A DNA stretch of 64,000 bases from Gigaspora rosea (GCA_003550325.1 QKWP01000235.1:311052-375051), one strand, 5' to 3'; positions 46,981 to 59,598 are shown, numbered from the stretch's first letter. The notes: generated by a model not told the origin, from the letters alone. A program made the numbers and translations.

Positions 46981-47640
46981 GTAGTTGCATAAAGATGTAA
47001 ATAAACAGTACTTAACTTATTAAATATCTAAATAATAAGGCATAAATTTGTGAACTTGGCATTGACTTTCATATTGGATATTTTTATGTAAGGCCAAGTT
47101 TAATAAACTTATAGGAATTAATATAATGTTATATATCTACTTTATACCTAATAAGCCTTTCTAATTCTAAAAAATATATTGATCTAGATTTGGTTTGTAA
47201 ATTAAAATAAAGTTATTTTAAATAGTATACTAGTAATATATAGTTAAATTGTATGACTGTGTGGATATGAATACTTGTGTGATCATAATTACTTAGAATA
47301 TACAATTTTATATATCAAACTTTTATTTTGAATATAGTTAAATCTATTTTGTTTAGGTACAAAGTAATATTGTCTATTTATATTTAAAAACTTAATTAAC
47401 ATTAATTTAAATATAGTAAATATATTGAACTTGCCTTTTTCTGAGGTTATATAACTACAACTTATGCAGTAATCTTCAAGACAAATTATATCTGCATTTT
47501 ATTTGTTAATTTAGCATTTATAAGTATATTGTTTATAAAAAATGAATCAGCTTTGATTTTTATACTATAAAATTTTTTAGATATCAGTTATACAATTTGT
47601 CACACAAGTTTTTTGTTATATATAAAATTATAAAAAATAT
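46981..47640. other. No gene seen
   Basis: AT-rich sequence without recognisable structure. Confidence 0.45.
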
Positions 47641-47968
47641 ATAAAATTACTATAAACTTTGAAGCCAAGATTCTTTAAATTTTGTGATTATACAGTGCAT
47701 GACACTTAAAGACTACATTTGTTCCAATTATAAAATTAAAAAATTTTAAATTTAATTTATTTTAAAAATTTAATTTTTGATGTTTTTAAAGCTGCTTAAT
47801 TTTAATTGCCAAATTTTTTAAATTTTGATTAGTTAATCTTTTTTTAAATTTTATTATATAAATTTAAACCAATTTAACAAATGGTTTGTTCTAATTTTGA
47901 CCTTTTTTATATAGATCATTTAAAAATATTATATTTTTAAAGAAGTTTATATACTTCACATAAGTGTG

Positions 47969-48535
47969 ATTATAGATGCTAGTGAAATTAAACCATTTCA
48001 CCAGGTGAAATCGTGAAATAGTTTCACCAGAATTACACCAAAATTTTATTTTTTGAATTGGTGAAATTGGTGAAATTGGTGAAATAGTGAATTGGTGAAA
48101 TTGGTGAATTGTTGAAATTGGTGAAACAGCGAACTGAATTGGTGAAATGGTAAATTGGTGAAATAGTGAATTGGTTAATTGGTGAAACAGTGAATTGGTG
48201 AATAGTGAATTGGTGAATTTGCTCAGTCCTATAAACGGTTAATAGTTCTGATCTCAAAGTGTGCCTGTAAAAACATAAAATGCAAAAACTTGAACAAATC
48301 CTAACTGAATTCCAGGCTAAAATAATTTCAGACTTTGGAAATTCACCATTTTACCATTCCACTGTTTCACTATTCTACCAATTCACCAATTCACTATTTC
48401 ACCAATTCACCAATCCACCAATTACACCAATTTCACCAATTTACCAGTTACGCCAGTTTCACCATTACCAATTGGTGATTAGTGAAATAGTGAAATCATT
48501 TCACTTCTCTGATTTAATTTTACTAGCATCTATAG
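47969..48535. mobile_element. Foldback with arms of GGTGAAATT/AATTTCACC short repeats
   Basis: The ends are TATAGATGCTAGTGAAATTA and, in inverse at the right, TAATTTTACTAGCATCTATA. The left half (48000-48230) is made of GGTGAAAT, GGTGAATT and similar words. The right half (48335-48500) is the complement, TTCACCAATTCAC. The arms can pair in many registers. The open frames on both strands are products of this repeat and are not genes. Confidence 0.75.
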
Positions 48536-49319
48536 ATGTGATATGCTTGTATATCATATCCTAATTTGATTGGCTAAATTTGCAAATTATTATTTTTAAA
48601 AAAATAAACCATTTTTGTTAAAATTTTTTAGATTAAAAAATAGTCTAAGAAATTTTAAAAAAAGTCTTAAAATTTTTTGCTTTTATATATAAAATTTAGT
48701 GCTGAACAAGTTTATTTAGTTGAATTAGAAAGGTTATTTTAATAAATCAAAAAATCATCAAAAAATGAGTTAAAAAATGAAAAATTACGAATATCTCTAA
48801 ATTTTATTAAGACAACTTTCTAATTCGACTAAGTAAACTTGTTTACACAAAATTTTGCATTTAAGTACAAAGAAATTTAAGAATTTTCTAATAAATCTTC
48901 TAACCTAACCTAAACTAAAAGTTATCACAATAATTTGTTTATTTTTTAAAAGTAATTTAGCCAATCAAATCAGGGTGTGATATATAAGCACATCACAAAG
49001 TGCAAGATATGCATTTATTCATTTTTAAAACTATATATGTTAAAAAATTATTATATCTTTTAAAAAAATAAAGCTGTTAAGTTGTAATAAATTGATTTAG
49101 CTACAAAATATGACTTTCTTTTTTAATATCTTTTTTAGATCAAAAATTATTTGCTTTTAAGTTTGTATAATCTTTAAGTATCATGCACTTTATAAAGCAA
49201 AAGAAGGAAAATAGATTTACCTTTTTTGCCAAGTTATAGTTCTGCTATTTTTGTACTAATCAAAAATATAACTTTGCCAAAAAAACAAATTTTGGCTAAT
49301 TTTAAAATAAAAATATATA

Positions 49320-49840
49320 TAAAAATATGCTTTGAACAACTTTGCTTAGAAGATAAAAATAGGTTACCTTGTAATAAAAACAGGTTATCTATATATTAAA
49401 TTTAAAATTTTTAGGTTTTTTATATAAAATTCTTTTTTTTTTTGTTAAAATAACCTGCTTTGGGCTTTTAAGTAAACTTGTTTAGATAGTAATTCTACTT
49501 GTATTGAGACCAAAACACACTTTTTTGATCTTTACTAAGTGAAAAATAGAGGTAATGATTAAAAATATTTTTTAAAATAAAAATTTTTTTCAAATTTTAA
49601 CACCATTTTTCACTTAGTAAAAGTCTAAAAAAGTGCATTTTGATTTTAATATAAGTAGAATTATCTGCTGAACAAGTTTATTTAGAAGCCCAAAGCAGGT
49701 TATCTTGACAAAAACATGGGTTTTATATAGAAAACCTAAAAATTTTAACTTTAGTACATAGATAACACGTTTTTCTTACAAGGTAATCTACTTTTGTCTC
49801 CTAAAAAAACTTATTTAGAGCATGTTTTTCATATATTATT
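49320..49840. mobile_element. Inner foldback with GAACAACTTTGCTTAGAAG ends
   Basis: CTTAGAAGATAAAAATAGGT at the left is inverted at the right (TACCTTGTAA..., AATCTACTTTTGTCTCCTAA). The core pair AGTAAACTTGTTTAG and GAACAAGTTTATTTAGAAGC belongs to the same motif family as the 326-bp palindromic array. Confidence 0.6.
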
Positions 49841-50329
49841 ATCTTAAAATTAGCAAATATTTGTTTTTGGTAAAGTTATATTTTTAATTGTACAAAAATA
49901 ACAGAACTGTAACTTGGCAGAAAAGTAAGTTTATTCTTCTTTTGTTTTATATAAACACAAAATTTAATATGTAGATTGAAAAGAATCTTGGCTTCAAAGT
50001 TTATAGTAATTTTATATATAAAAATTTTTATGTAACATATTGGATTATTGATACAACATAAAAAAATTTTGTTATACTGTATATAATTTAACTAAATCAA
50101 TTATTAATAATAAAATAACAGTTCCATTCTGTAGTAAAGAATTATAACAAACTTTTACTAATTTTAATACTAAGTTCATATCTCAAAATAGCAGTTTGGT
50201 ACTTTTTTGCAGAATAATCAAGATATATTATTTTTTGCTAGTTCAAATTTGATATTATAATAATAATTATTAGGTTTAATTAGATATTTTTTGCTATTTT
50301 AATTTAGCAATTTTATTGCATATTTTTTA

Positions 50330-50690
50330 TAGAAATAATTTATACATCGCACGTGTGATGTTGTTGCACCTGCCATAGATCATAAAATCAGGTGTAATGT
50401 AAAATTAAACCAATTAAAATAACCTGTTTTTTCATTGGATAGGGTTAAGGTGAGGTATAGATTGTGTGTATGGGCGAGAGGGGTTTTATAGCAAGATTTT
50501 GCAAGTCATTTTTTTTGTTAGAATCCTAAGAGTAGTTTCATATACTCAATTTTAAGTTATAGACAATTTTTGACAAAACGAACATTTGTTTTGAATTTTT
50601 TGATCATGTAACTTTACACCTAATCTTGAAATTTGATTGGAAGAGCGACATATAAGGCGCATCACATGGGCAATAAATAAATTTACTCTT
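50330..50690 (+). repeat. Best-preserved copy of a dispersed non-coding repeat family
   Basis: Conserved blocks in order are GGTTAAGGTGAGGT, GGTTTTATAGCAAGATTTTG, TTTTTTTTGTTAGAATCCTA, GAGTAGTTTCATATACTCAA, ATTTGTTTTGAATTTTTTGA, ACACCTAATCTTGAAATTTG and ATTGG. Partial copies occur near 4300-4510, 7500-7640, 9925-10064, 29640-29850, and 30300-30422 continued at 31494-31590 (split by the retroposon). There is no coding capacity. GTGCATTAC or similar inverted ends suggest a MITE. Confidence 0.65.
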
Positions 50691-51420
50691 TTTTATATTC
50701 TTTATTTGTAATTATTTATAAGCTATAAAATTTAATTGCTTGTTCAATATGCTAAAAAATATATTTTAGTATTACTATTTATTTAATAAATATAAGCAAT
50801 AAGAATATTGTGATAACCATTTTGGTAGTATTATTTATACAATTAAAAAATGATTAAAATCATTATTATTAAATATTATTTTTTTTAAAACTGTTATATA
50901 TTAATTGTCATGGATAATCATGAAATTGGATGTAGTGAAATTTGAATCTATTTTATGTATAATTTTTAAAAATTTTTAGGGCCTTTTTTGTTAAATTTTT
51001 TTTATAGTTGTTAGGGTTAGGGTTATTAATAAAAGAGTATAGGTGGATTTTAGTAGGGTTTATATTTTCATATTGAGACCACTTTGAGACCCCTAAATTT
51101 TACCATCATCCAATTTTACAATTATCCACGACATTAATTACTATCTAAATTGATAAAAATTGATAATAAAAATTATAATTAATATATATTTTAGCTATTA
51201 CATATTGATACTATTCAGCTTGCAAATTTTGGTAATACAAGAGTCAAGTTATACTATAGTACAATAGAATTGCAAATATCTCAACTTGACACTTCTATAA
51301 ATAGTTTTAAAGAACATTCTCTCACTGTAATTAATAAATGTGTCAAAAAATTTGATGCCAATATTTATTTTGTTGCATTTTTCTTTTTCCAGAATATAAA
51401 CAGTTAGCTATATCAAAAAA
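50691..51420. other. No gene seen
   Basis: AT-rich sequence. A weak inverted pair (AATTGTCATGGATAATCATG near 50916 and CAATTATCCACGACATTAATT near 51118) brackets about 200 bp and may be another decayed foldback. Confidence 0.4.
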
Positions 51421-51424
51421 ATAA

Positions 51425-52760
51425 ATAGTGATAAAATTACCTGTGCTTCACTTGAGCTGGCTAAACTTGGTGTTTTCTCAAAAATAAGGCAATTTTTCTG
51501 TGTAGAGTTATATAAACAATGATTCTTCATTTAGCTCCTTTTATACTTCACAATGCCCACAATTATTCTGGCTAGATTTTATTGGACATTAGAGTTTCTA
51601 GTTGGTAAAAATTTTGTCAATTGATTGTTGCCAACTATAGTCGCAACTAATTGATTATTCATATGGTGCAGCAACCTAGTCCCAACCAATTAAATTTTCA
51701 GCAGCCAAATTCAGATTTTATTTGTTATATATATGAAGAGGCCAATTTAAAATTTAGCTAATATTTATATATAAAGTGGCAATTTTAAATTTTTAATGTA
51801 TATAAAAATAAATTAATTTTTTAAAGAGGCCACATTTGCTTTTTATATATATATAAAAGGTGGCCAAATTTCATATTTAATTATAAAAATACTATAACTT
51901 CAACTTGATTTAACTTTTTTATAAATAAATTTAAAAAAATTTTTTAAGAACCTGGAAGTGTTTAGCTGGTTTTGATTTAACATTCTCAGATAGTATTTTT
52001 TGTTTGTTATTTTTTTTGTTGAAGGATTAGCAATTTGAAAATCATTAATTTTATTGGTCGGGACTAGGTCGTTTACACTGTATCATGTGGCAGTATCAGA
52101 TAATTAGCCAATCAAACCCAAGAAATCAACATGGATCAGCCTGGCTAAACAAAATATCTCAGAATTATATTAGTTAAATGATTAATCAATTAGTTTAAAA
52201 AATTTTTCAGATCAATTAGTTGGAAAGTTGGCAACTAGTTTGTTTTCCAACTAATTATTTGGAACACTACTGGACATGCACTCTTTTGCACCATTTTGCA
52301 TGAAAATATTTGTTATTGTCCCTATGGAGCTGCTTGTGAATGACTTTCTCTTCACTTGGATTACTTAAATCAAAAGAAAGAACAAGCTAACTTCTGATAA
52401 TCTTTCTATGATTGGGCAACTTAAACATGAGCTCAAAAAGTTATACCTGTAAAAAATAAGAAGCAAGACAAAAGCCACTTTTGAACTATCAATTAATGAT
52501 AATAGCAATATTGGTGATAAAATGAACAAGTTGAGGATGAGGAGAAAGAAGATGATAATGATGAGTCAATCGAAGAATTAAATGAAGAACTAGAAGAAGT
52601 TATAATGGATCAAGTTGAAATATCCACCTTAGAAGAATTCTTTGACTTAGAGACGTTCGAAAGAAATCAGGAAGAACTTGATAATGACTTATTTTAGGTT
52701 AATGCAGGACTAAGCAATCTACCAGAAGATGAGGAATGGTCTGTTGATGACATTCTTTAA
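51425..52760 (+). pseudogene. Unrecognised gene relic split by a hAT MITE
   Basis: Skipping the element at 51590-52269, one frame reads through the insertion point: SQCPQLFWLDFIGHALFCTI on the 5' side joins to LHENICYCPYGAACE on the 3' side, then a stop and LSLHLDYLNQKKEQANF. A more distal part (52530-52760) is acidic (ESIEELNEELEEVIMDQ, LPEDEEWSVDDIL) and ends at TAA 52758-52760 after one TAG. The spacing and acidic tail recall transposase-derived genes, but I could not assign a family. At least four stops and one frame change show that it is dead. Confidence 0.5.
51590..52269. mobile_element. hAT-type foldback MITE, 680 bp
   Basis: The ends are TAGAGTTTCTAGTTGG and, from the right, TAGTGTTCCAAATAATTAGTTGG. 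The duplication is TTGGACAT (51582-51589) against CTGGACAT (52270-52277), seven of eight matching. Inner arms around GTTGCCAACT are also inverted. Its removal restores a coding frame in the surrounding relic, which fixes the boundaries independently. Confidence 0.8.
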
Positions 52761-54201
52761 TAAAATTGAGTTAAATATACTATATAAGAAATTTTTAGTT
52801 GCAATATTAATAACATTATTAATAATATTGAAAATGTATATATTTAGCTTTCAAATAATGTAAACTTCGAACTTATATTTTATTTAAAAAGCCATCATAA
52901 TGTATTTGAATATATAATGACAAAGAATTATAAACGTAAATAGGTTTCATGAATATAATAGAATAAAGTAAATATTAATAAACATAATTATTTGGAATGC
53001 TTTAATTAATAATATTTCTATACTTACCAAATTAACGTGTGAAATAAGACTGATGAAAGGTATAATGAAGCAAATGGAATAGCTTATTTAAAGTTATATT
53101 CATCCTTAAATTCTTAATTTACTACCAAGATCTAAAAACTACACTATCTGTTTTGCTATTGTAGTTACTCTTAAAATAATGCTTGAGTAAATCTTAAGTT
53201 ACATCCGCTTTAAGTGAACTTATTTGTTTGTTATGCGCTGAAATATTCAAAAACCTCCTCGTCGCTTGGCCTGTAGCCTATTTCTTAACTCCTAATCGGT
53301 GTTTAAATCATACAATTTCTCTTTTAATCTTAAAATAAAGAATAAAAAATCAAAAATATCCTTTACTATTGCAATCTAAATTTCATAAATGTGCCAAAAA
53401 GCTAGTACGATCTATTCAAACAGCTGGAAAGTAAAATGATAAAATACAGAAATATGCAAGAAATTAACTCATTGTGTGTAACTACATGTTAGACTGCACC
53501 TGCAATGCTAATTGGTTGGATACATATATATATGGGGCATGCCTAAAAATTTTGCCGTGTCCCCACACTGTCCCCACCCTAGTTGTAACTCAGTTAACTT
53601 CAGAATTTGAGGTTTTATATATGCGATCAACCGAAATAGACTTAAAACATCGTATTTAACATAATTTAACACAATAAAATAAACGAAACTTCAATTTGTG
53701 AAACGTGGATTAGTTAAATTTGATGTACTTTGATTATCAAATGGAATTTTAGTTTTTTTTTTGTTTCTTGTCGAAATTTTTGCCAGGTTGATTAATTGAT
53801 AACAAACGAAAGGATAACTTTGCAGATCTATACACTCCTAACCATATTCGGTGAATTACAGCAGGACAACATGATATCGATGACCTGGATCTAGCGTGGA
53901 TAACCAGATCCAGAGATGTAGAAGACTTACTTTAAAAATTGTACCATTCTTATCTGTTATAATTTCTAACCTTAATAATAAATGGCACCGATCAGTATGG
54001 CACTGATTTTAGAATAAAGGCGTTTTAATTCCATACCATACGGATCTAGTCATCCATACTGATCTTCGTAGTTTACCATTAGGTAACTATGATGTGGCGA
54101 ACAACACTGTTACAATATGGCACAGTTATATTGAAATGTTACAGCAATACATAGTTTTGAAATTGATAGCGATTAATATGTGTAATATATGTCAAATCGA
54201 T
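52761..54201. other. No gene seen
   Basis: A short hairpin CTGGATCT...AGATCCAG lies at 53884-53911, and GATCAGTATGG..CCATACTGATC brackets 53991-54065. Otherwise nothing is recognised. The 61-codon frame near 53474 has no coding character. Confidence 0.45.
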
Positions 54202-54353
54202 TGCCCAAATTCAAAGTTATCGTTTTATATTTTTTGTTTTAATGCTTATTAATTTTTGTTTCTTTCACTTTAAATTGTTTTTAAGAAATTTTTAATGGTT
54301 ATGCTTATAAAAATATATAATGGAGGGAGGATCTTTAAATTTAATCATTGTAT

Positions 54354-55708
54354 TAGTGATGTGATACCGTTTGAATCCGAATAATACGGATTGCACAAAA
54401 TCATATCTGTATCTATACCAGATACAGATTCTGAAATCCGCATATTCGAATACGGATGATTTACAAAACTTTAAAGTTTGCCGTATAGTTTTAATAGTTA
54501 ACTACAGTTAACTATAGTTCGAGTAGTTGATACGCAACATTGGGGTGTTCGGTCAACTATGTAAATCAAAACTTTATGTGGTACCATATAAAAATTAATT
54601 ATTAAGGATTTTTTTGATCAGGATAGTGATCGATAGTGACTGGGATTATTTATCACCTTTTATATATAATTCAATAGTAAAGAGTGACTTGTGTGTTTTT
54701 AGATGTCTAGAGCGAATGGCTTTATTTTTCTTAATTATTTTAGCATAAATCGATTCTTAAACACCTTTATAACAAAGTTACGTTGAAACTTTTTTAACAT
54801 TAATATTTAAATTTCATGCTGACTCTTTACAAAAATTCTGTATCATGTTGTAACTATTCTAAGAGAGGTATCTTTATTGTGGGCAAAAAAATTTAATGCT
54901 AGAATACAATATATTTAACGTAACTTTGTTATAAAGGTGTTTAAGAATCGATTTATGTTAAAATAATTGAAAAAGTAAAGCTATTCGCTCTAGACATCTA
55001 AAAACATACAAATCATTCCTTACTATTAAATTATATATAAAAAGTGATAAATACGCCAGCCACTATTTTGATCACTATCCTGATCATTAAATTCAAAAAA
55101 AATATCTCCAATAATTAATTTTCATATTATACCACATATAGTTTTGTCAAACATTGTTGACCGAATACCCCAACGCAACATGCATACAGATTATGCAGAT
55201 TACACGAATAATGAGATATTTCAGTCAAGAAGTTAGAAAGGGTATTACTTTCTCTCGGCTGATACTACTAAAATGGTTGGGAGTTAAACCAGATGAAGAC
55301 AAGGCTTTTGAGTTATACAAAGAAATGAGTTGCAAGATGTTATATCAAAGAGGTTGAACATTCGGTCCTGTCGAATCATAGAAGTGATATGAATTGTTCG
55401 AAGTTTATAATAATATTTTCAGAATTACACGTATTATTATTGGGTACTCTGCTATTAATAATTATCGAACAAATGAAATCAATCTGCATAACTTAAACAA
55501 ATTTAATAGTTTAACTACAATATTATACAGTATCAATAGTACAACTATATAGTTAACTATAGTTAACTATAGTTTTTACAGTTATCTTTAGTTTGTGTAG
55601 TTAACTACAGTTAACCTATAGTTCGAGTAGCTGTACGGATGATGCGGATTACACAAAAATACGTTTTCAAACAGTTATCCGGATTGTCGATCAAAGGATC
55701 CATCACTA
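54354..55708. mobile_element. hAT-type element, 1355 bp, inserted after the segmental duplication
   Basis: The ends are TAGTGATG and CATCACTA, with the perfect 8-bp duplication CATTGTAT at 54346-54353 and 55709-55716. The corresponding site in copy A is empty. Inside, a large foldback (54529 to about 55180) has arms of about 190 bp (GCAACATTGGGGTGTTCGGT and complement). A second pair of ends (AATCCGAATAATACGGATTG, GATGCGGATTACAC) lies just inside the termini. A Sel1-like fragment lies at 55200-55357. No transposase is seen. Confidence 0.9.
55200..55357 (+). pseudogene. Sel1-repeat fragment carried inside the hAT element
   Basis: The plus strand encodes WLGVKPDEDKAFELYKEMS, a recognisable half of a Sel1-like repeat (compare GIGTEKDEKKALEWYLKSA at 12900). 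It is followed by a stop at 55355. Only this fragment of a host-type gene is present, with no flanking exons, so it was probably captured by the element or lay at an older insertion site within it. Confidence 0.5.
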
Positions 55709-56320
55709 CATTGTATAGCTATCCTACAAATATCAATATTACCTGTAAATTAGTTCAGGTGAAAATTTAGATCCTGATATCGATAAGCTAAAAATAGATA
55801 AACGTACGTACTGTACGTACGTACGTACCTAATTTTTTCCACTAATATAACAAAGAACATGAAGACTATAAAATCTATGCGATTAAAAACGCTTATCATT
55901 ATCATATTGGTGAAATTTATAACTTCATTGTGTCCAAGTTGTAAAATTTATAATTCCATTGTGTCCAAATTTGGTGTTTATGCTGAACATTTTGTATCAC
56001 GTTTACAGTCTGAATAAGAACAGGCAAAGCTGAAAAACCAATATTATAACGGAGGTTATCCAAATATGATGTGGTGTTGTATGCAATGGTGCGACATTAA
56101 AGCATGAGATAAAATATGGCATAGCCGTAACTAAGGTAACTGCCCAATTTTATATGATGTAAGGAAGTATGTGCCAAACACTAACAATTATTTCTAAGAG
56201 CGCTAATCAGCGCTAAAAAAAAAACGTCTAGACTATCGTCTGCATTCACCCCAATTTGATTATCTATAAAAATGTTAGATTTTTGGGGCAGCTATACGGG
56301 TTATGATAATTTCCTAGACC

Positions 56321-56330
56321 TTATATAAAG
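56321..56330 (+). promoter_or_regulatory. TATA-like box upstream of GTPase gene B
   Basis: TTATATAAAG, conserved with copy A (36239), lies about 130 bp before the ATG at 56460. Confidence 0.4.
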
Positions 56331-56459
56331 CTCATAGCTCATTAAATTTAAAATTCCTAAATTTCATTATTGTTCATAACTGATCAATCTTAACAGTCCA
56401 ACGTTAGATAATATTTTAACTTGAAATCTAAACTTCAATTAGAACTATTAAATAATATT

Positions 56460-59366
56460 ATGCAAGGCAACAAAGACAATATTGACGATTACACCTTTGC
56501 TTTGAGGTTGCAGCAGAAGCTTTTCGACGATTATAATGGCGCAACTCATGAAATAAGTTTGTTACTTTTTATTATTTGTTAAACAGTTAATAACATATAG
56601 AATGTTGGTTTTTATATTTTTTGTATCGTTATAATTTTGCATTCAAATGCGTTCTATAAAATTTAGAACCGCCTCGTACAAATAATAATACAGGCATGTA
56701 TTTTTAATAGAAAATTTTAATTGTAGGATGATTATCCAAGACGTAGTATGCGCGCGCTCTTTTTTTGTGTACACGCATGAATTTAATCTCTTTTTTTTTT
56801 TGGCATAACTTTAGCTGCTAGTACCATTAAAAATGTAGAAAGTGATGATTATGCTGCTATGCAATTACATTAACAAATGTATTTTGAGGAAGGAAACGGA
56901 ATCGAAAATGATTATCTTATTGCTATGCAATTACAAGAAATGTATAATAATGAAAGAACAAACATTAGAAAAGAATATGAAGGTAAGTTTAATAAATAAT
57001 TTGTAAAATGAATAAATTTAATATTTTCTAAATTTTGAAATACTATTTATACAATATAATTTTTAGATTTGGCATCTAACATGAATAATATTTCACTTAA
57101 AAATAGTGAAGAAACCCCCAGAAGATTTTCAAACAAGCCTGAAAAAGACAAAGAACCTTATAACAGAAATTTTTTCCAAAACAATTCCAATGATTTTGAT
57201 GATAATGATTCTCCGCCTCCTTACTACTCTTCTCAAAAGCCTGCGCGTAATGATTACGGAAATTCTCACATCCCTGCGTTTAATAACAATAATAATTATT
57301 TTCAAGAGCACCCATATTCACAACCGCAATTTCCACGACAATTCCCTCAGCAATTTCCACAACAGTTTCCGCAGCAATTCCCACAATACCAACAAGAACC
57401 GACTACTCCTAATTATCAGGATATGTTTTCGCAATTCGTGAAATTCATGGGGGCATCTCAAAACCAAAACCAATACCAAAAAAATAATTTTCAGACTGAT
57501 TACGATACGAATAATGCTAACTTTTCTCAAAAAAAATTTAATCGAAATAAAATAAATTTGTCAAATCGAGAGCCGGGTGTCTTCAAAATTTTATTATTAG
57601 GCGGAACTGGGACAGGAAAGTCTACTATTATCAATACAATGACAAATTATTTCTTAGGCGGCACTCTCGATAAACCAAAAATTGTCATCCCCACAAAATT
57701 TTATAAAGTTACTGAAAATGGTACATAATCACTGAAATATCTTGAAAATTATTTTCTATATTTTTATTTAAACATCATTAATTTCATTTCAATTTTGTAT
57801 TATTCTATTTTAGAATTTCTTAACAAACATACGGAATCAAAAATTGATGATGTAACCAAAAGTCAAACTGTAAAATGTTATACCTATACTTTCGCTCATC
57901 CTGATAATCCTGCTTATAAATTTATCCTCATTGACACTCCTGGACTGAGTGATACAAATGGCGTTAAACAAGATGACAAGAATATTCAAGAGATTATAGA
58001 TACAGCAATTTTTGCTGGTTCTTTATCAGCTATTGTAATCGTTGCAAATGGAACTGAAGCTAGAGTTACTCCATCAATCAAGAACACATTGGTTCGGTTG
58101 TCAAATAACCTTCCCGATGATCTGTTGGGTAATCTTTTACTTATTTTAACCAAGTGTACAAAAAGTAGTGCTTCTTTTTCCGAAGGTGCTTTCTCAAACG
58201 AAATTGCAAAGTCAAAGGTTAGAATATTTTTATGATTCTTTTAGTTCACAGTAAGTTCTTGTAGTAACTTTTTTTTTGTTTTTTAAATATTATTAGAAAA
58301 TTTTTTATATGGATAATCAATTTTTCTGCACTGATCCTGAAGTCTGGAAAGATGATGAAGATGAACGCTTCAATGTTGAACATCATTGGACAAAGTCTAT
58401 TAATACGATTAATAGATTACTAGAAACGATTACAGATTTATCTTCTACTTCGACTAAAGCCTTTGAAAATATGAGAGATTACAGAAATAAAATCAAATCC
58501 GAAATTGCTAAAGTGACCCAAGATATTGCAAATATCCAAAAGGTTCAGGATTGTCTCGAAGCTGCTCAGAAAGCATTACAAAAGTCTGGAAATCAAAAGA
58601 ATTCTTATGCTAATTATACAAAAACTGAAACAATTACTCTTGACAAAATTGTTAACTCAAGTTATCATAGTACTGTTTGTACTCTTCATCTAAAAGACAA
58701 CATTATTTGCCATGATCATTGTTCGCTTGAGATGGAATCAAGCTCTGGAACTGATCACTTTGTCGGATGCGCTTGTATGGGATCAAACAACATCTGTAAT
58801 CATTGTAATTGTGGGCCCAGAAGGTAATTTTTAAAGCTTTACTGCTCATTAGAGTTTTTTTAAACCTTTTAATCTTAATCTCGATGTAATTTATATAGTC
58901 ACTATCATGCCATGGTCAAATTGACAAGGGAAACTAAAACACTAAATAAAGTTCTTGAAGATATGAAAGCGCAATATGATTCTGCCAACCAACAATATCA
59001 AAAATACAGTGCTGATGCAAACAATTATCAATCATCACTTTCAAACCTCCAAGCTACTGCTAATGCTAAATACGAACTCATCCATAAACTTTGTAAAGAT
59101 TTAAGTAAAATTTGTTCTCGATTTAACTTTGTTGATGAACTTCATGCAAATATTGAGAGCATGAGACAAGATGCGAGAGTAATACAAAATGTTAATCTTC
59201 GAAGAAATGCTGAAGCAGAGATCCAAAGACTTGAAAAATTAGCTTCAGACTTGTCATCCAAACGAGGAAGCGTGTAAGTTAATTATCAGCAATTATGTTT
59301 CATTATATGTTTAAAAGCATCATTTTTAATTATATTTTATACACATTGTATGTACTTAGGTATTAA
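56460..59366 (+). pseudogene. AIG1/IMAP-like GTPase, copy B, with premature stop in exon 2
   Basis: Exons correspond one-to-one to copy A: 56460-56556, 56815-56982, 57067-57720, 57814-58217, 58297-58823, 58899-59273, 59360-59366. In exon 2 the CAA CAA of copy A has become CAT TAA (stop 56871-56873), after the second UIM-like repeat. The first intron donor has also weakened from GTTAGT to GTTTGT. Everything downstream is open: the P-loop GGTGTGKST, DTPGL, the TKCT at the G4 position, the Cys/His cluster and the coiled coil. Exon 3 has different Asn-rich and QFPQ repeat numbers but the same length, and exon 6 is three codons longer. Translation could restart in frame at ATG 56877 or at ATG 57081 in exon 3, giving an N-terminally shortened GTPase. 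So this is either a young pseudogene or a truncated functional paralogue. Confidence 0.8.
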
Positions 59367-59497
59367 ACAAAGTAAAATTCTCAAAGTATTGGGCGTCCGA
59401 TATATATATTAGTCTTTACGCTGTTTATACAATTTTCTATCTAATCTTATTCGATATGTATATGTATATGGGTGGGATGTATAAATATGTTGCAGGT

Positions 59498-59598
59498 GGA
59501 AATGGAATTTAAGTGGATTGGAATTTCCCAGTTAAAATTAAATCCCAAAATTTTATATATAAATTCTGAATCCACTTAAATTCCGTTTCCACTTACAG
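59498..59598. repeat. Foldback in 3' flank of copy B
   Basis: Counterpart of 39395-39496, with ends GGAATTTAAGTGGATT and AATCCACTTAAATTCC. Copy B has slightly better arm complementarity. Confidence 0.6.

Larger units (their letters stand above)
47646..50010. repeat. 2.4-kb nested inverted repeat
   Basis: The outermost pair is perfect over 30 bases: 47646-47675 (TATAAACTTTGAAGCCAAGA core) against 49981-50010. A second pair, GTGCATGACACTTAAAGA against TCTTTAAGTATCATGCAC, lies near 47693 and 49170. Two further foldbacks sit inside (47969-48535 and about 49320-49840). This looks like MITEs inserted into MITEs. Confidence 0.8.

Noticed and set aside
48033-48564. Frames of 74 and 94 codons in the GGTGAA repeat
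   Set aside because: They are products of the short-repeat arms (Phe/Thr/Ile/Pro/Gln runs) with no independent support.
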